Below, one piece after another: positions 1-9,942 of a DNA stretch of 35,796 nt. Origin of the DNA: Emticicia sp. (lineage in GTDB: Bacteria; Bacteroidota; Bacteroidia; Cytophagales; Spirosomataceae); NCBI GenBank assembly GCA_023254245.1, contig JALQYE010000021.1:1-35796 (forward strand), given 5' to 3'. The position numbers were made by a program, and so were the translations under genes. Under the pieces are notes generated by a model, which did not search any database, was not told where the DNA came from, and was given only the letters and a program-made list of their open reading frames with translations. Numbering within the stretch: the first letter of the stretch is position 1; every line of letters begins with the position of its first letter.

Positions 1-338
1 TTACGCTTGGCATAAATTGGCTTCTGAAAACCTTCATAAGATTTCAGAATATAACTACGATTTTTCTTTAAAGTCTCAATCCAAGTGTAAAGAAACGCCA
101 GTAATTTCTCACGAACAGAATAGTTTTGATACACTTCTTCACGCTCAGCAGCTGCACGAGCTTCAATGAAAAGAGCCTTCCAAATTTCACTTTCTATCTG
201 CGGAAACGACGAGTACTCATCATAAAAAGCTTCTTCTTTAATCTTCAATTTCTTACAAAAAGCATAAACCGACTCTGGTTGTTTTCCGTTTTCGAGTACG
301 TATTCGGTGTATGCTTGTCTTATTTTTTCTTGTGTCAT
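1..338 (-). CDS. TetR-family-like transcriptional regulator, N-terminal part (truncated by the window edge)
   Basis: Minus-strand ORF open to the window edge, starting MTQEKIRQAYTEYVLENGKQPESVYAFCKKLKIKEEAFYDEYSSFPQIESEIWKALF; resembles a TetR-type N-terminal HTH. Confidence 0.6.
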   Translation of the reverse strand, partial: MTQEKIRQAYTEYVLENGKQPESVYAFCKKLKIKEEAFYDEYSSFPQIESEIWKALFIEARAAAEREEVYQNYSVREKLLAFLYTWIETLKKNRSYILKSYEGFQKPIYAKR

Positions 339-343
339 AATAT

Positions 344-366
344 GTAGGACAGGTTTCTAACCTGTC
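344..366 (+). repeat. REP-like element: GTAG + 8-bp hairpin (GACAGGTT-TCT-AACCTGTC)
   Basis: GTAGGACAGGTTTCTAACCTGTC; perfect 8-bp stem, 3-nt loop, GTAG at the 5' foot. Confidence 0.75.
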
Positions 367-403
367 AGTTATAGCGATAAAATTTGGGCTTAAATGTCAA
401 TGA

Positions 404-426
404 GACAAGTTAGAAACTTGTCCTAC
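404..426 (-). repeat. REP-like element, inverted partner of 344..366 (BIME-like pair)
   Basis: Reverse complement is GTAGGACAAGTTTCTAACTTGTC; same 23-mer with two compensatory changes that keep the 8-bp stem. Confidence 0.75.
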
Positions 427-429
427 AAC

Positions 430-1398
430 CTAAAATATTTTCGACATCAAAACCGATGTTGTGTTATATACTTTCAACAAAGTGTTTGGGATATTTGTTT
501 CGGCAATGCCAAGCATTTTGGCATATTTTTCGCCAAGAAGCATTCGGGATTGCGATTGCAGTAAATCGGCCGTGATTTCGCTCGGAGCAAATGAGCGAAC
601 TACATTCATCAATGAAGCCGTAAGTTGTTGACCTTCAAGTGATTCCCGAAACTGTCGTTCGGCAATTTGCTTATCTATTTTCACAGCTTCTAAATAGCTA
701 TCGGGCATGATTTCTTTTTGCACTCCCAATAAGAATCCTATCACATTCCAAGTATTGATGTAGGCATCTTCATACGATTTATCAACCGAATAACCCAATT
801 TTTCCATGCCACGCAATACTACCAATGAAAAAGCCAGATTTGTACCGAGCATATCTTCTTGGTTGATGGGGTGCCCCCAAGCCAAATCCCATTGCTGGGA
901 ATGAAGTGTGAAATACCTAATGGTTGCGTGCAAGAGCCTTACTTTCAGGCAAATAGAAAATATTCGTTCGCTCTGCCAATTATCATAATTCATAACGGCT
1001 TTCAGAAAATTCCCTGTTTCGGTCAGGCGTTTGTAAGTATCATTCTTGATTCTTTCCGACATATACAACACCTTCGCTCCATCGGCTCCTAAATAGCAAT
1101 AAGGCAACGAATAAAGCCCCAAAATCAGCCCAATATTTTGTTGGTTTTCACGGTAAAAATCGGTGGCACGAATAAGTTTTTTTTTATCGTAGAAAGCTGG
1201 TAATGAGGAATTTAAAACTAAAAAAGATTGGAGAATAGGAGATTGATTTTGAAAGCTAAGATTTTGGTAATCAGAAAAAAACGGCATCAATTGACGTAAA
1301 GAAGATATTCCGTATTGCTTAACAATTTGTTCGATAATTTCGTCAGCTTCATTATCGCCCAAAGCTCGATATTTACTCAACCCTGCTTTACTAATCAT
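430..1398 (-). CDS. Oxygenase MpaB family / DUF2236-like protein
   Basis: 322 aa; LLHATIRYFTLHS and INQEDMLGTNLAFSLVVLRGMEKLG resemble conserved MpaB/rubber-oxygenase segments. Confidence 0.7.
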   Translation of the reverse strand: MISKAGLSKYRALGDNEADEIIEQIVKQYGISSLRQLMPFFSDYQNLSFQNQSPILQSFLVLNSSLPAFYDKKKLIRATDFYRENQQNIGLILGLYSLPYCYLGADGAKVLYMSERIKNDTYKRLTETGNFLKAVMNYDNWQSERIFSICLKVRLLHATIRYFTLHSQQWDLAWGHPINQEDMLGTNLAFSLVVLRGMEKLGYSVDKSYEDAYINTWNVIGFLLGVQKEIMPDSYLEAVKIDKQIAERQFRESLEGQQLTASLMNVVRSFAPSEITADLLQSQSRMLLGEKYAKMLGIAETNIPNTLLKVYNTTSVLMSKIF

Positions 1399-1415
1399 AA
1401 ATTTTTCGTCTATGA

Positions 1416-2093
1416 CTACTTAACGGCTTGATAATCTAAAGTGTTTGATTTTATAGGAAATAACTTCACATTTGCCAAGCCAGAGAAGAACAAAAGATGA
1501 CCAAATACGAATGAAAATCTACTGATGAGCTCAACAAACCAACGAGAATCCGAAAACAAGATTTTGCCAAAAATCAGAGAAAAAACCATAAAGCAATACC
1601 CTAAATATTTCTGCCTAAAAATCTCACTATCACTTTTTTTCAAGGATATTAAAAGAAAAATAATGGCAATCTGAATAGCTAAAATATATGCCAAAATATT
1701 ATTTTTTCCACCTACAAGTGCCGCTATAATCAGAAAAACAATAAGATAATTGATTGCCCATCGAAGCAATTTTTTGGTCAAACGAAGTTTTCCAATATCA
1801 GAATATAGAATGCAAAGCAAAAAGCTATATTTGAAATAAATGAGCAAAATCATGATTGACTCTATTGCTGCACCAAACTTAAAAAACAGATAATCCATAA
1901 AAGCGGCCATCACTATGGGAATACTGATAAGAAGCGAGCGTTTCGGGTTCAACTTTAGTTGATTTACCCAAAGCACCAAAATTATCATCTGAATCGGCCG
2001 AATCCATACACTAATTTCTTGACCAGGTATAATACAATTGATTAAGTCAATAATAGCAAGCAATACAAACAAAAACATTAGTGCTGTTTTCAT
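1416..2093 (-). CDS. Hypothetical multi-pass membrane protein
   Basis: 225 aa ORF with several hydrophobic helices; only 17 bp from the downstream oxygenase gene. Confidence 0.65.
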   Translation of the reverse strand: MKTALMFLFVLLAIIDLINCIIPGQEISVWIRPIQMIILVLWVNQLKLNPKRSLLISIPIVMAAFMDYLFFKFGAAIESIMILLIYFKYSFLLCILYSDIGKLRLTKKLLRWAINYLIVFLIIAALVGGKNNILAYILAIQIAIIFLLISLKKSDSEIFRQKYLGYCFMVFSLIFGKILFSDSRWFVELISRFSFVFGHLLFFSGLANVKLFPIKSNTLDYQAVK

Positions 2094-2288
2094 GGTCTAT
2101 ACATAATAGGTCTTTTTGGGAATACTATCATAAAATTAAATAATAATTACTAAAACCGAGTAGATTTATAGCAGTTTTTATTTTTTCAATGAATACGTTT
2201 ATTGGCAAGTTTATTGCACGATTTTTGTTTTAACAATAAAACTATTACTGAACCAGTTATTAAAATATACTCAGTCTTGGACTAACTA

Positions 2289-3116
2289 ATGCTTTTTTCA
2301 AAAACAAAATATCTATTTTTATTAAGTTTGCTATTCACTTTTATCGTTCTACTTGCATGCAACGACAAAGAGATAACACTCTTAAAAGAGAAACCAGCAA
2401 TCACCACTCAAAAATTGTGTTACTTAAAAGATGCTGACCACGGGCATGGTGTAATTTATAATTTAGGATACAACACCAATAATCAGTTAATTTCTTTCGA
2501 TGGTTTTCCTGATTTCAATAAAATCAACTACGACAATAGCTTTCCAAAGAAAGTCTATAGCTCGTTTGATGATTCATACTACATAACTTATGAATATGAT
2601 TCGAAAGGCTATCTTACCTTAATTAATTTTCTGGGAAAAGATAGCCGAGATAAACCCTTTGAGTTTAAGAGTAAGGTCTATACAAATACAAAAAAGCAAA
2701 TCGAAAGGATTGATTTAATAATGCCCGTATTTGATGAAGTTTTGGTGACAAAATTTGAGTATGATGCCAATAGTAATATTAAAAAGATGTATTTGGTAGA
2801 AAACGGCAAAAACAAGCTTTTGCTCGAAAACCTTAGCTTTGATGATAAAAAATCGCCTTATCTCAATACTCCACTCAACAATCTGATGATGTACTTTACG
2901 ATATTCTCAGCAACCATTGGTGGCGAAAATACTACTTACTTTCAGAACAAAAACAACGCTACTTCGACCAAAATCTATAACGATAGCGGCGATATGACCT
3001 ACACTTACAAATACGAATACACAGCTGATGGCTATGCATCTAAAGCAAAAGTTACCAAAAAACAGAATGGTAAAGAAGAGTCTCACGATGAAACCTTCAT
3101 CTACACTTGCAAGTAA
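2289..3116 (+). CDS. Putative lipoprotein with YD/RHS-like repeats
   Basis: Signal ending LLACNDKE (lipobox-like); motifs YEYDSKGYLTLI, KFEYDANSNIKKM, YKYEYTADGYASKAKV. Confidence 0.65.
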   Translation: MLFSKTKYLFLLSLLFTFIVLLACNDKEITLLKEKPAITTQKLCYLKDADHGHGVIYNLGYNTNNQLISFDGFPDFNKINYDNSFPKKVYSSFDDSYYITYEYDSKGYLTLINFLGKDSRDKPFEFKSKVYTNTKKQIERIDLIMPVFDEVLVTKFEYDANSNIKKMYLVENGKNKLLLENLSFDDKKSPYLNTPLNNLMMYFTIFSATIGGENTTYFQNKNNATSTKIYNDSGDMTYTYKYEYTADGYASKAKVTKKQNGKEESHDETFIYTCK

Positions 3117-3212
3117 ACCAAATATACTGTTTTTAATAGATTGATTATCAATTCTTTACTACGAAAAAGGTAAATTTATGTTTTTTTAGCCATAGAATCC
3201 ACCAAAATTTCG

Positions 3213-3220
3213 TACCTTTG
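3213..3220 (+). promoter_or_regulatory. Bacteroidota -7 box (TACCTTTG) upstream of pyrG
   Basis: Exact TAnnTTTG match about 28 bp before the pyrG ATG. Confidence 0.6.
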
Positions 3221-3248
3221 TATCCCGTAATCAAAGACAACAAACCTC

Positions 3249-4889
3249 ATGTCAGTACACGGGCAAACACGTAACCCTAAGTATATTTTCGTAACGGGTG
3301 GCGTTACATCTTCACTCGGCAAAGGCATTATTGCCTCTTCTCTTGCCAAACTTCTGCAAGCCAGGGGACTATCAGTAACCATTCAAAAATTCGACCCGTA
3401 TATCAACGTTGACCCGGGAACACTTAATCCATACGAACACGGCGAGTGCTATGTAACCGATGATGGAGCAGAAACTGACCTCGATTTAGGTCACTACGAA
3501 CGTTTCTTGAATGTTCCAACTTCACAGGCAAACAACGTAACAACTGGACGTATTTACTACAACGTAATTACAAACGAGCGTCGTGGAAATTATCTTGGCA
3601 AAACCGTACAAGTAATTCCGCACATTACTGACGAAATTAAACGTAATATTTTACAACTGGGTGAAACTGGTGAGTACGACATCGTTATCACCGAATTGGG
3701 TGGTTGCGTTGGTGATATCGAATCACTTCCTTTTGTTGAAGCTGTACGTCAATTAAAATGGGATTTAGGAGCTGATAATTTGCTCACAATCCACCTTACA
3801 CTTGTACCTTACCTAAGTTCGGCTGGTGAGTTAAAAACTAAGCCAACGCAACACTCAGTAAAGATGTTACAAGAATCGGGTGTACAACCTGATATTATTG
3901 TTTGCCGCACCGAACACCCACTTCCTGCTGATATTCGCCGCAAAATTGCTCTCTTCTGCAATGTTGAGCAAAGCTCAGTTATCGAAGCAATGGATGCCGA
4001 AACTATATATGATGTACCTGTATTGATGCAAAAAGAACGCCTCGACCAACGTGTACTTTATATGCTCGACATCTACAACGACCAAGATGCCGACATGGAA
4101 GCGTGGAAAGGCTTCTTGGATAGATATAAAAATCCTGTTGAACACGTAAAAATTGGTTTAGTAGGAAAATACGTTGAGCTGAAAGATGCTTACAAATCAA
4201 TCATCGAAGCATTTATTCACGCAGGAGCAGCCAATAAATGTAAAGTTACCATCGAGTGGATTCACTCAGAAAGCCTACAAGTAGATAATAGTGCTGAGAA
4301 ATTTAAAGGCCTTGATGGTGTTTTAGTTGCCCCAGGTTTTGGCGAGCGTGGTATCGAAGGTAAAATTGCCGCAGTAAGATATGTACGTGAAAACAACATT
4401 CCGTTCTTCGGTATTTGTTTGGGAATGCAAATGGCCTGTATCGAATTTGCACGAAATGTAATTGGTCTAACAGAAGCTCATTCTACTGAGATGTATCCAG
4501 AAACGCAATTCCCAGTAATTGATTTGATGGAAGAGCAAAAAACAGTGACCGACAAAGGCGGCACGATGCGTTTGGGAGCTTATGCTTGCAAAACTAAAGA
4601 TAAAACATTGGCTCGTAAAATTTATGGCAAAGCCAACATAAGCGAACGTCACCGCCACCGTTGGGAATTCAATAATAAATATTTGAAAGACTACGAAGCA
4701 GCAGGAATGGTGATTTCGGGTGTAAATCCAGATAGCGGGCTGGTAGAAATCGTTGAATTACCAAATCACCCGTACTTCATTGGCGTTCAGTTTCACCCAG
4801 AATTGAAAAGTACGGTCATGAATCCTCATCCGCTTTTTGTCAATTTTGTAAAAGCTGCCATTGATTTTTCGGCATCAAAAAAGAAATAA
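3249..4889 (+). CDS. pyrG: CTP synthase
   Basis: 546 aa; KYIFVTGGVTSSLGKGIIASSLAKLLQ, GICLGMQMACIEFARN and C-terminal glutaminase FHPELKS. Confidence 0.99.
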   Translation: MSVHGQTRNPKYIFVTGGVTSSLGKGIIASSLAKLLQARGLSVTIQKFDPYINVDPGTLNPYEHGECYVTDDGAETDLDLGHYERFLNVPTSQANNVTTGRIYYNVITNERRGNYLGKTVQVIPHITDEIKRNILQLGETGEYDIVITELGGCVGDIESLPFVEAVRQLKWDLGADNLLTIHLTLVPYLSSAGELKTKPTQHSVKMLQESGVQPDIIVCRTEHPLPADIRRKIALFCNVEQSSVIEAMDAETIYDVPVLMQKERLDQRVLYMLDIYNDQDADMEAWKGFLDRYKNPVEHVKIGLVGKYVELKDAYKSIIEAFIHAGAANKCKVTIEWIHSESLQVDNSAEKFKGLDGVLVAPGFGERGIEGKIAAVRYVRENNIPFFGICLGMQMACIEFARNVIGLTEAHSTEMYPETQFPVIDLMEEQKTVTDKGGTMRLGAYACKTKDKTLARKIYGKANISERHRHRWEFNNKYLKDYEAAGMVISGVNPDSGLVEIVELPNHPYFIGVQFHPELKSTVMNPHPLFVNFVKAAIDFSASKKK

Positions 4890-4940
4890 CATAATCATAA
4901 ACTTTCAGAATTCTTTCAGAAAGTAAGCAAATATTTATTC

Positions 4941-4988
4941 ATAGCCTTATGACTTTCATTATTTTATTGAAGTTATAGGGCTATTTTT
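4941..4988 (+). terminator. Putative intrinsic terminator of pyrG
   Basis: Imperfect hairpin ATAGCCTTATGACTTTCA / TGAAGTTATAGGGCTAT followed by TTTTT. Confidence 0.6.
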
Positions 4989-5112
4989 ATGATTAACGGT
5001 CTAAGTGTCAGATACTTGATTAGGATTTATAACTAATCTTTGCGAATTTTGTAGTAGAATGCGGCAGCTCTCAGTGAGTGCCCTTATATTTTTTACGTAT
5101 TTTTAAACTTTA

Positions 5113-6978
5113 ATGGAAAAATTAGTAGATAGAAACCAGCTAATTGGTATCGTGTTGTTGATGTGTATGTGGGCAGGTTACATGTATTTCATGCCACAAA
5201 CCCCACCCGAACAGCCTGCGAAGGTTGCACCAAAAACTGAAGCTAAAGCAATTGCTACACCTAATGTATCGACCGATACAACTGCCCTAAAAGCCGCTTT
5301 TGGCGATTTTGCAAGTGCAGCCACAGGTACAGCCCAAGATATTGTTATCGAAAACCAAGATGCTAAATTCACTTTTAGTACACTTGGAGGCTCAATCAAA
5401 GAAGCCGTTCTGAAAAATTACTCAACGTATTCAGATTTTCAGAAAGGAGCAAAAAATCCGTTGGTTTTATTCGACTCTAAAAGCTCAACAATGAGCTTAG
5501 AAGTTCAGACCAACAAAGGAAAAGTTGATTTAAAGAAACTTTATTTCACTTCTGACTCAAAACCAACAGTTTTGAAAGAAGGTGACTCAACTAAAGTGAC
5601 TTTTCGCCTAAACTTAGGTCAAAACCAATACATCGACCAAGTTTATACCATCAAAGGTAAAGGCTATACGATTGATTATGACATTAATTTTGTGGGTGTT
5701 GATGCCCTCGTGCAAAACCAACCAGCAAGATTTTTCTGGCAAGATAATCTTAAAGTGTTGGAGCATGATATTGCCGAAAACCGCAAATCAGCTCAAATCA
5801 ATTACTGGAATGCCAAAGAAGATGAATTCGATGATTTGGGTGCAAACGCCGCTGGTAATGCAGATTTAGCAGCCGAAGACCCAATCAAATGGTATTCATT
5901 TAAGCAAAAATATTTTGTTTCGGGTTTTGTGGCTAAAAATCAGCCATTGACAGGTGCGAAACTCAAATTAGTTACTCCTGAAAACGACCAAAACATTGTA
6001 AAAACTGTTGAAGTTGATGCAAATCTGGCTATTTCAGACCTAAAAACGGGAAAAGGGAATTTCCGTTTCTATTTCGGGCCCAACGATTATGATTTAGTAA
6101 AAGTAGTAGCCGACGGTTTCCACCGCAACGTTTACTTAGGATACGATTTCGTGAAGCCAATCAACCGTTTTGTGTTTGTGCCGCTTTTCAAATTAGCTGA
6201 ATCGTTTATCAGTAATTACGGTCTTTTGATTATTGTGGTAGTACTTGTGCTGAAAACTTTGCTAACACCTTTGATTTACAAGTCATACATCAGTTCGGCT
6301 AAAATGCGTATTTTGGCTCCTGAGTTAGCCGAAATCAAAGAAAAAGTAGGTGATGACCAAGTGAAAATGCAACAAGAACAAATGAAGCTCTACCAACAAG
6401 TGGGCGTAAATCCACTAAGTGGTTGTGTGCCGATGTTGTTACAAATGCCAATTTTGATGTCGGTGTTTTTCTTGTTCCCTAATATGATTATGTTCCGTCA
6501 GAAAAACTTCTTGTGGGCATCAGACCTTTCAACGTATGATTACCCAATTAGTTGGGCAACCAACTTACCAGTTGTAGGCAACCACATTAGTTTGTTTGTG
6601 GTTTTGATGACTATCTCAAGTTTGGCGTTTACGTACTATAACAACCAAATTACGCCAGACCAACCAGGGCCAATCGACATGAAGAAAATGAGTTATGTTT
6701 TCCCGATTGTGTTCTTCTTTGTCTTGAATAGTTTCCCTGCGGCATTGAGTTTTTATTACTTGGTTTCAAACGTTGTTACGATTGCTCAACAACAAATTGT
6801 GCGTCGTTTCGTTGATGAAGATAAAATTCGCAAAATCTTAGACGAAAATAAGGTTAAATTTAAGGCGAATCCGCAAGCAGCTAAAAAAGGCAAGTTTGCT
6901 CAATTCATGGAAAATCAAGTAAAATTGGCTGAGGAGAATCGTAAGTTACAAAACAACGAAAAGAAAAAGAAAAAATAA
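5113..6978 (+). CDS. yidC: Membrane protein insertase YidC
   Basis: 621 aa; RNQLIGIVLLMCMWAGYMYFMP N-terminus, KTLLTPLIYKSYISSAKMRILAPEL, QVGVNPLSGCVPMLLQMPILMSVFFLFP. Confidence 0.98.
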   Translation: MEKLVDRNQLIGIVLLMCMWAGYMYFMPQTPPEQPAKVAPKTEAKAIATPNVSTDTTALKAAFGDFASAATGTAQDIVIENQDAKFTFSTLGGSIKEAVLKNYSTYSDFQKGAKNPLVLFDSKSSTMSLEVQTNKGKVDLKKLYFTSDSKPTVLKEGDSTKVTFRLNLGQNQYIDQVYTIKGKGYTIDYDINFVGVDALVQNQPARFFWQDNLKVLEHDIAENRKSAQINYWNAKEDEFDDLGANAAGNADLAAEDPIKWYSFKQKYFVSGFVAKNQPLTGAKLKLVTPENDQNIVKTVEVDANLAISDLKTGKGNFRFYFGPNDYDLVKVVADGFHRNVYLGYDFVKPINRFVFVPLFKLAESFISNYGLLIIVVVLVLKTLLTPLIYKSYISSAKMRILAPELAEIKEKVGDDQVKMQQEQMKLYQQVGVNPLSGCVPMLLQMPILMSVFFLFPNMIMFRQKNFLWASDLSTYDYPISWATNLPVVGNHISLFVVLMTISSLAFTYYNNQITPDQPGPIDMKKMSYVFPIVFFFVLNSFPAALSFYYLVSNVVTIAQQQIVRRFVDEDKIRKILDENKVKFKANPQAAKKGKFAQFMENQVKLAEENRKLQNNEKKKKK

Positions 6979-6993
6979 ATCTTTTGATAGTGA

Positions 6994-7096
6994 ATGATGA
7001 ATGTTTGATAGTGTATGCTTAGTAATACTCTTGGGTAATGACAACCTAAAGAGAGATTCATGATTACTAAACTCTATATCATCAAACATTCATCAT
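6994..7096. repeat. Large imperfect palindrome with 16-bp perfect outer arms
   Basis: ATGATGAATGTTTGAT (6994-7009) and ATCAAACATTCATCAT (7081-7096); the interior also has partial complementarity (TTAGTAAT / ATTACTAA). Confidence 0.7.
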
Positions 7097-7131
7097 CAAA
7101 CATATCAAATACTTAACCAAACCTCTAACCT

Positions 7132-8811
7132 ATGAAAAGGTGCTATAGTCTTTTCATCCTTTTGCTGATAACGCACGCATTAGTGGCACAACAAGCCACT
7201 CTTTCAGAAAGGGAATATGCCCTAAAATACAAAAAGGCAGTGCAATTATACGCTGGGCAACAATATCTTGAAGCCCAAAGCGAACTCACTCCACTCACCA
7301 ATCGAAAGTACACTAACTCGATGGTGCCTTACGCCCATTTCTATCACGCCCTTTGTTCATTCAAACAAAATAAGTTTTTTGAGGCCCGCATCGTATTACG
7401 TCAGCTTTTTGAACGGTTTCCTGATTGGGATAAAATTGATGAAGCATATTACCTCTATGCCAATGCCGCACTCTCTGATAATTATATAGATGAAGGAATG
7501 CAGTATATTAACCGTATTTCAGGAACAATCCTCAAAAAAGATATCGAAAATATGCTTTACTACCATTTCAGTAAAGTAACAGACCGCACTCAACTAAAGC
7601 AACTCAATCAGAAATTCCCCAATAATGCAATTATCGCACAAATACTCGTCGATAACATTCAAAAAAGCCGAAATGTAAGCAAAGAAGAGTTAGAGATTTC
7701 TGACCAACTTACTAATCGCTTTAATTTAGGCGAAAGCACTACTAACCCAAAAAAGTCAACTACTCAACACAAAAGAGAAAATAAAGGGGTAGTAAATATT
7801 GCAGTCTTATTACCTTTCAGACTTAATGATTTCGATGCTAGTAAAGGAAACCGTGCGAATCAGTATATCTATGATTTATATGCAGGAATGAAATTGGCTA
7901 AAAATAAACTCGAAGCAGAGCAAATCAATGTTAATTTACTAACATTTGATATTGACCGTGATGCGAGCCTAATATCAGCCTTAGTGGAAGATAATCAGTT
8001 TTCTCAAATTGATTTATTGATTGGACCACTTTATCCCGAGGCCAATAAAATAGCAAATAACTTTGCAAAATCGAATGATGTAGTGCAGGTGCATCCGCTT
8101 TCAAATAATCGACAACTCATATCGAGCGATAAAAATACGTTTTTGGCAGCCCCATCATTTGAGACACAATCGGCAAAAGCACTGGAATACATGAAAACGC
8201 AAACGATTGGAAGAACAGTTGCAATTTATTACGGCAATACCCGAAAAGACTCAACCTTCGCTTATGCCTATCGCGATGAAGCAACAAAGGCAGGAATTGA
8301 AGTAATTACGATAAGGAAATTTACAAATCCCGAAGATATTGACACTCGCCGCCGACCAAGCCATGTTTTTATTTCAGGCAGTGAAACTACTTTTGGAGGA
8401 AAAGTCATCAATGCTCTTGATAAAAAGAAAGTTACTTCACCAATTATAGCCGCATCTTCGGCATTTGATTTTGAAGGGTCTTCGCTTACTATTTTTAGTA
8501 GAGAACTCTCTTTAATTCAATTAGATTATGTCAATCGAGATAAAGATGAAGTAAAAAACTTTAGAAGTCTTTATTTCAATGAACAAAATATTGCTCCTTC
8601 CTACTACAGTTATTGGGGCTATGATATGCTAATTTTCTATGCAAGAATGCTTAACGCTGGTAAAAATCAACTGCGTAATAGCCTGAATGCCATTGAATAC
8701 ACCCAAGGATATACCTTAGATGGATTTGATTATACCAACGGCTCAAATGAAAATCAGATTGTGCCGATTATCAAATATCAAGATGGGAGATTTATTGAAG
8801 TAATGCGATAG
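7132..8811 (+). CDS. Periplasmic-binding-protein-like protein with N-terminal TPR-like region (ABC substrate-binding/LpoA-type fold)
   Basis: 559 aa, signal peptide; N-terminal YAGQQYLEAQSEL...FYHALCSFKQNKFFEARIVLRQLFERFP repeats, then VVNIAVLLPFRL...DLYAGMKLAKNKLEAEQINVNLLTFDID...LIGPLYPEANK. Confidence 0.8.
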   Translation: MKRCYSLFILLLITHALVAQQATLSEREYALKYKKAVQLYAGQQYLEAQSELTPLTNRKYTNSMVPYAHFYHALCSFKQNKFFEARIVLRQLFERFPDWDKIDEAYYLYANAALSDNYIDEGMQYINRISGTILKKDIENMLYYHFSKVTDRTQLKQLNQKFPNNAIIAQILVDNIQKSRNVSKEELEISDQLTNRFNLGESTTNPKKSTTQHKRENKGVVNIAVLLPFRLNDFDASKGNRANQYIYDLYAGMKLAKNKLEAEQINVNLLTFDIDRDASLISALVEDNQFSQIDLLIGPLYPEANKIANNFAKSNDVVQVHPLSNNRQLISSDKNTFLAAPSFETQSAKALEYMKTQTIGRTVAIYYGNTRKDSTFAYAYRDEATKAGIEVITIRKFTNPEDIDTRRRPSHVFISGSETTFGGKVINALDKKKVTSPIIAASSAFDFEGSSLTIFSRELSLIQLDYVNRDKDEVKNFRSLYFNEQNIAPSYYSYWGYDMLIFYARMLNAGKNQLRNSLNAIEYTQGYTLDGFDYTNGSNENQIVPIIKYQDGRFIEVMR

Positions 8812-8873
8812 ATACTGGTTATTAGTTGATTTATGACTGGAAAATTAGTTTGCAGCACAAAACATAAAAAAAT

Positions 8874-8905
8874 TGGGATTGCAGTCGTGCAATCCCATTT
8901 TTTTT
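8874..8905 (+). terminator. Intrinsic terminator
   Basis: TGGGATTGCA-GTCG-TGCAATCCCA, 10-bp stem followed by T8; A-rich on the other side, so possibly bidirectional between convergent genes. Confidence 0.85.
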
Positions 8906-8924
8906 ATGCAAAATCAATGCAAAA

Positions 8925-9908
8925 TTATTCAAATAATTTATCGTACTGATTACCTGAAGATTTACTCGAAGAAACACTGCTTCCTGCAATCAAGGCTTTC
9001 TTATCATCTCCCAAAAGGAGTGATACACCCTCTTTCTCCCATTTCTCCAACATATTTAAGCCTTCTTCTTCAAATACGCCATTTTGAAGGTCAATCGAAT
9101 CCATGAAGTTGGAAGATACTTCCATGAAACGTTGCATTTCGCCTACTTTTTGGCTCACATCATCGGTGATTGATTCCATGGCCATATCAAACATTTGGCG
9201 TTGGTCTTTGTCTCCGTTCATGATATTCATCGCCGAACGCATTGCTGAGTGGCTCGCACGAATTGCCTTACGCTCTTGTTCTTTCACCACCACTTGGTCT
9301 TTAATGTCTTCGAGCATAATTTCAGAGTTTTCATACATTTTACCCAATACTCGGTAAAGAATTTCCATTTTTTTGTACAAATCATCGAGTTTCATGTTCG
9401 ACTCTTGCAAACGACCCGCCTTACGAGCTTTCAGCACCATCATGGCTTGTCTGTCAGTTTCCTTAGCTTTGCTTGCCAGTGTAAGGTCATTCTGAATCTG
9501 TTTTTTGTTGTTTTCGATGATAGTTTTCAAATTTATCATCTGTCCTTTTAGCTTCGAAATTTGCTGATTCATCTTACCTAAATTTCCTTGAAGCTCATCA
9601 ATATACGTTTTCAAGATTCCGATAGGGTCGAGTTGAATGAATAATCCCGTAACCCAACGCATAATGCTTTTATAAATGTAAAAAATCAAATTTCGCATTT
9701 TAGGGTCGAGAATCATATAGATTACCGCCGCCAAAACAATCAGCAAACCAGCTAAATAGAGCGTATTTGATGCCAACGTTATCAGAAATGGTAATGCTTG
9801 GTATAGCAAATATCCTCCTCCCAATAATGCACCTGCGGCAAAAAGCATTCCCGTTGTACCTTCTGGGCGATTCCAAAATGATTTAGGTTTTGATTCTTGT
9901 AATTCCAT
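8925..9908 (-). CDS. Membrane-anchored coiled-coil protein, PspA/ESCRT-III-like
   Basis: 327 aa; two N-terminal hydrophobic helices then LDPIGILKTYIDELQGNLGKMNQQISKLKGQM... long helices resembling PspA/Vipp1 heptads. Confidence 0.6.
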   Translation of the reverse strand: MELQESKPKSFWNRPEGTTGMLFAAGALLGGGYLLYQALPFLITLASNTLYLAGLLIVLAAVIYMILDPKMRNLIFYIYKSIMRWVTGLFIQLDPIGILKTYIDELQGNLGKMNQQISKLKGQMINLKTIIENNKKQIQNDLTLASKAKETDRQAMMVLKARKAGRLQESNMKLDDLYKKMEILYRVLGKMYENSEIMLEDIKDQVVVKEQERKAIRASHSAMRSAMNIMNGDKDQRQMFDMAMESITDDVSQKVGEMQRFMEVSSNFMDSIDLQNGVFEEEGLNMLEKWEKEGVSLLLGDDKKALIAGSSVSSSKSSGNQYDKLFE

Positions 9909-9918
9909 TGTTAAAAGA

Positions 9919-9942
9919 CCACCCCCAGCCCCTAAAGGGGAG
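9919..9942. repeat. Palindromic G/C-rich repeat-like element (CCCCTAAAGGGG core)
   Basis: CCACCCCCAGCCCCTAAAGGGGAG; G/C-rich island in AT-rich intergenic DNA. Confidence 0.55.

Noticed and set aside
126-347. 73-aa plus-strand ORF
   Set aside because: Antisense to the better supported TetR-like reading frame; no recognisable features.
3150-3160. TTGATTATCAA as another FNR-like site
   Set aside because: Spacer between half-sites is 1 nt instead of 4.
3176-3382. 68-aa minus ORF over the pyrG start
   Set aside because: Antisense to a highly conserved gene and its promoter; likely chance ORF.
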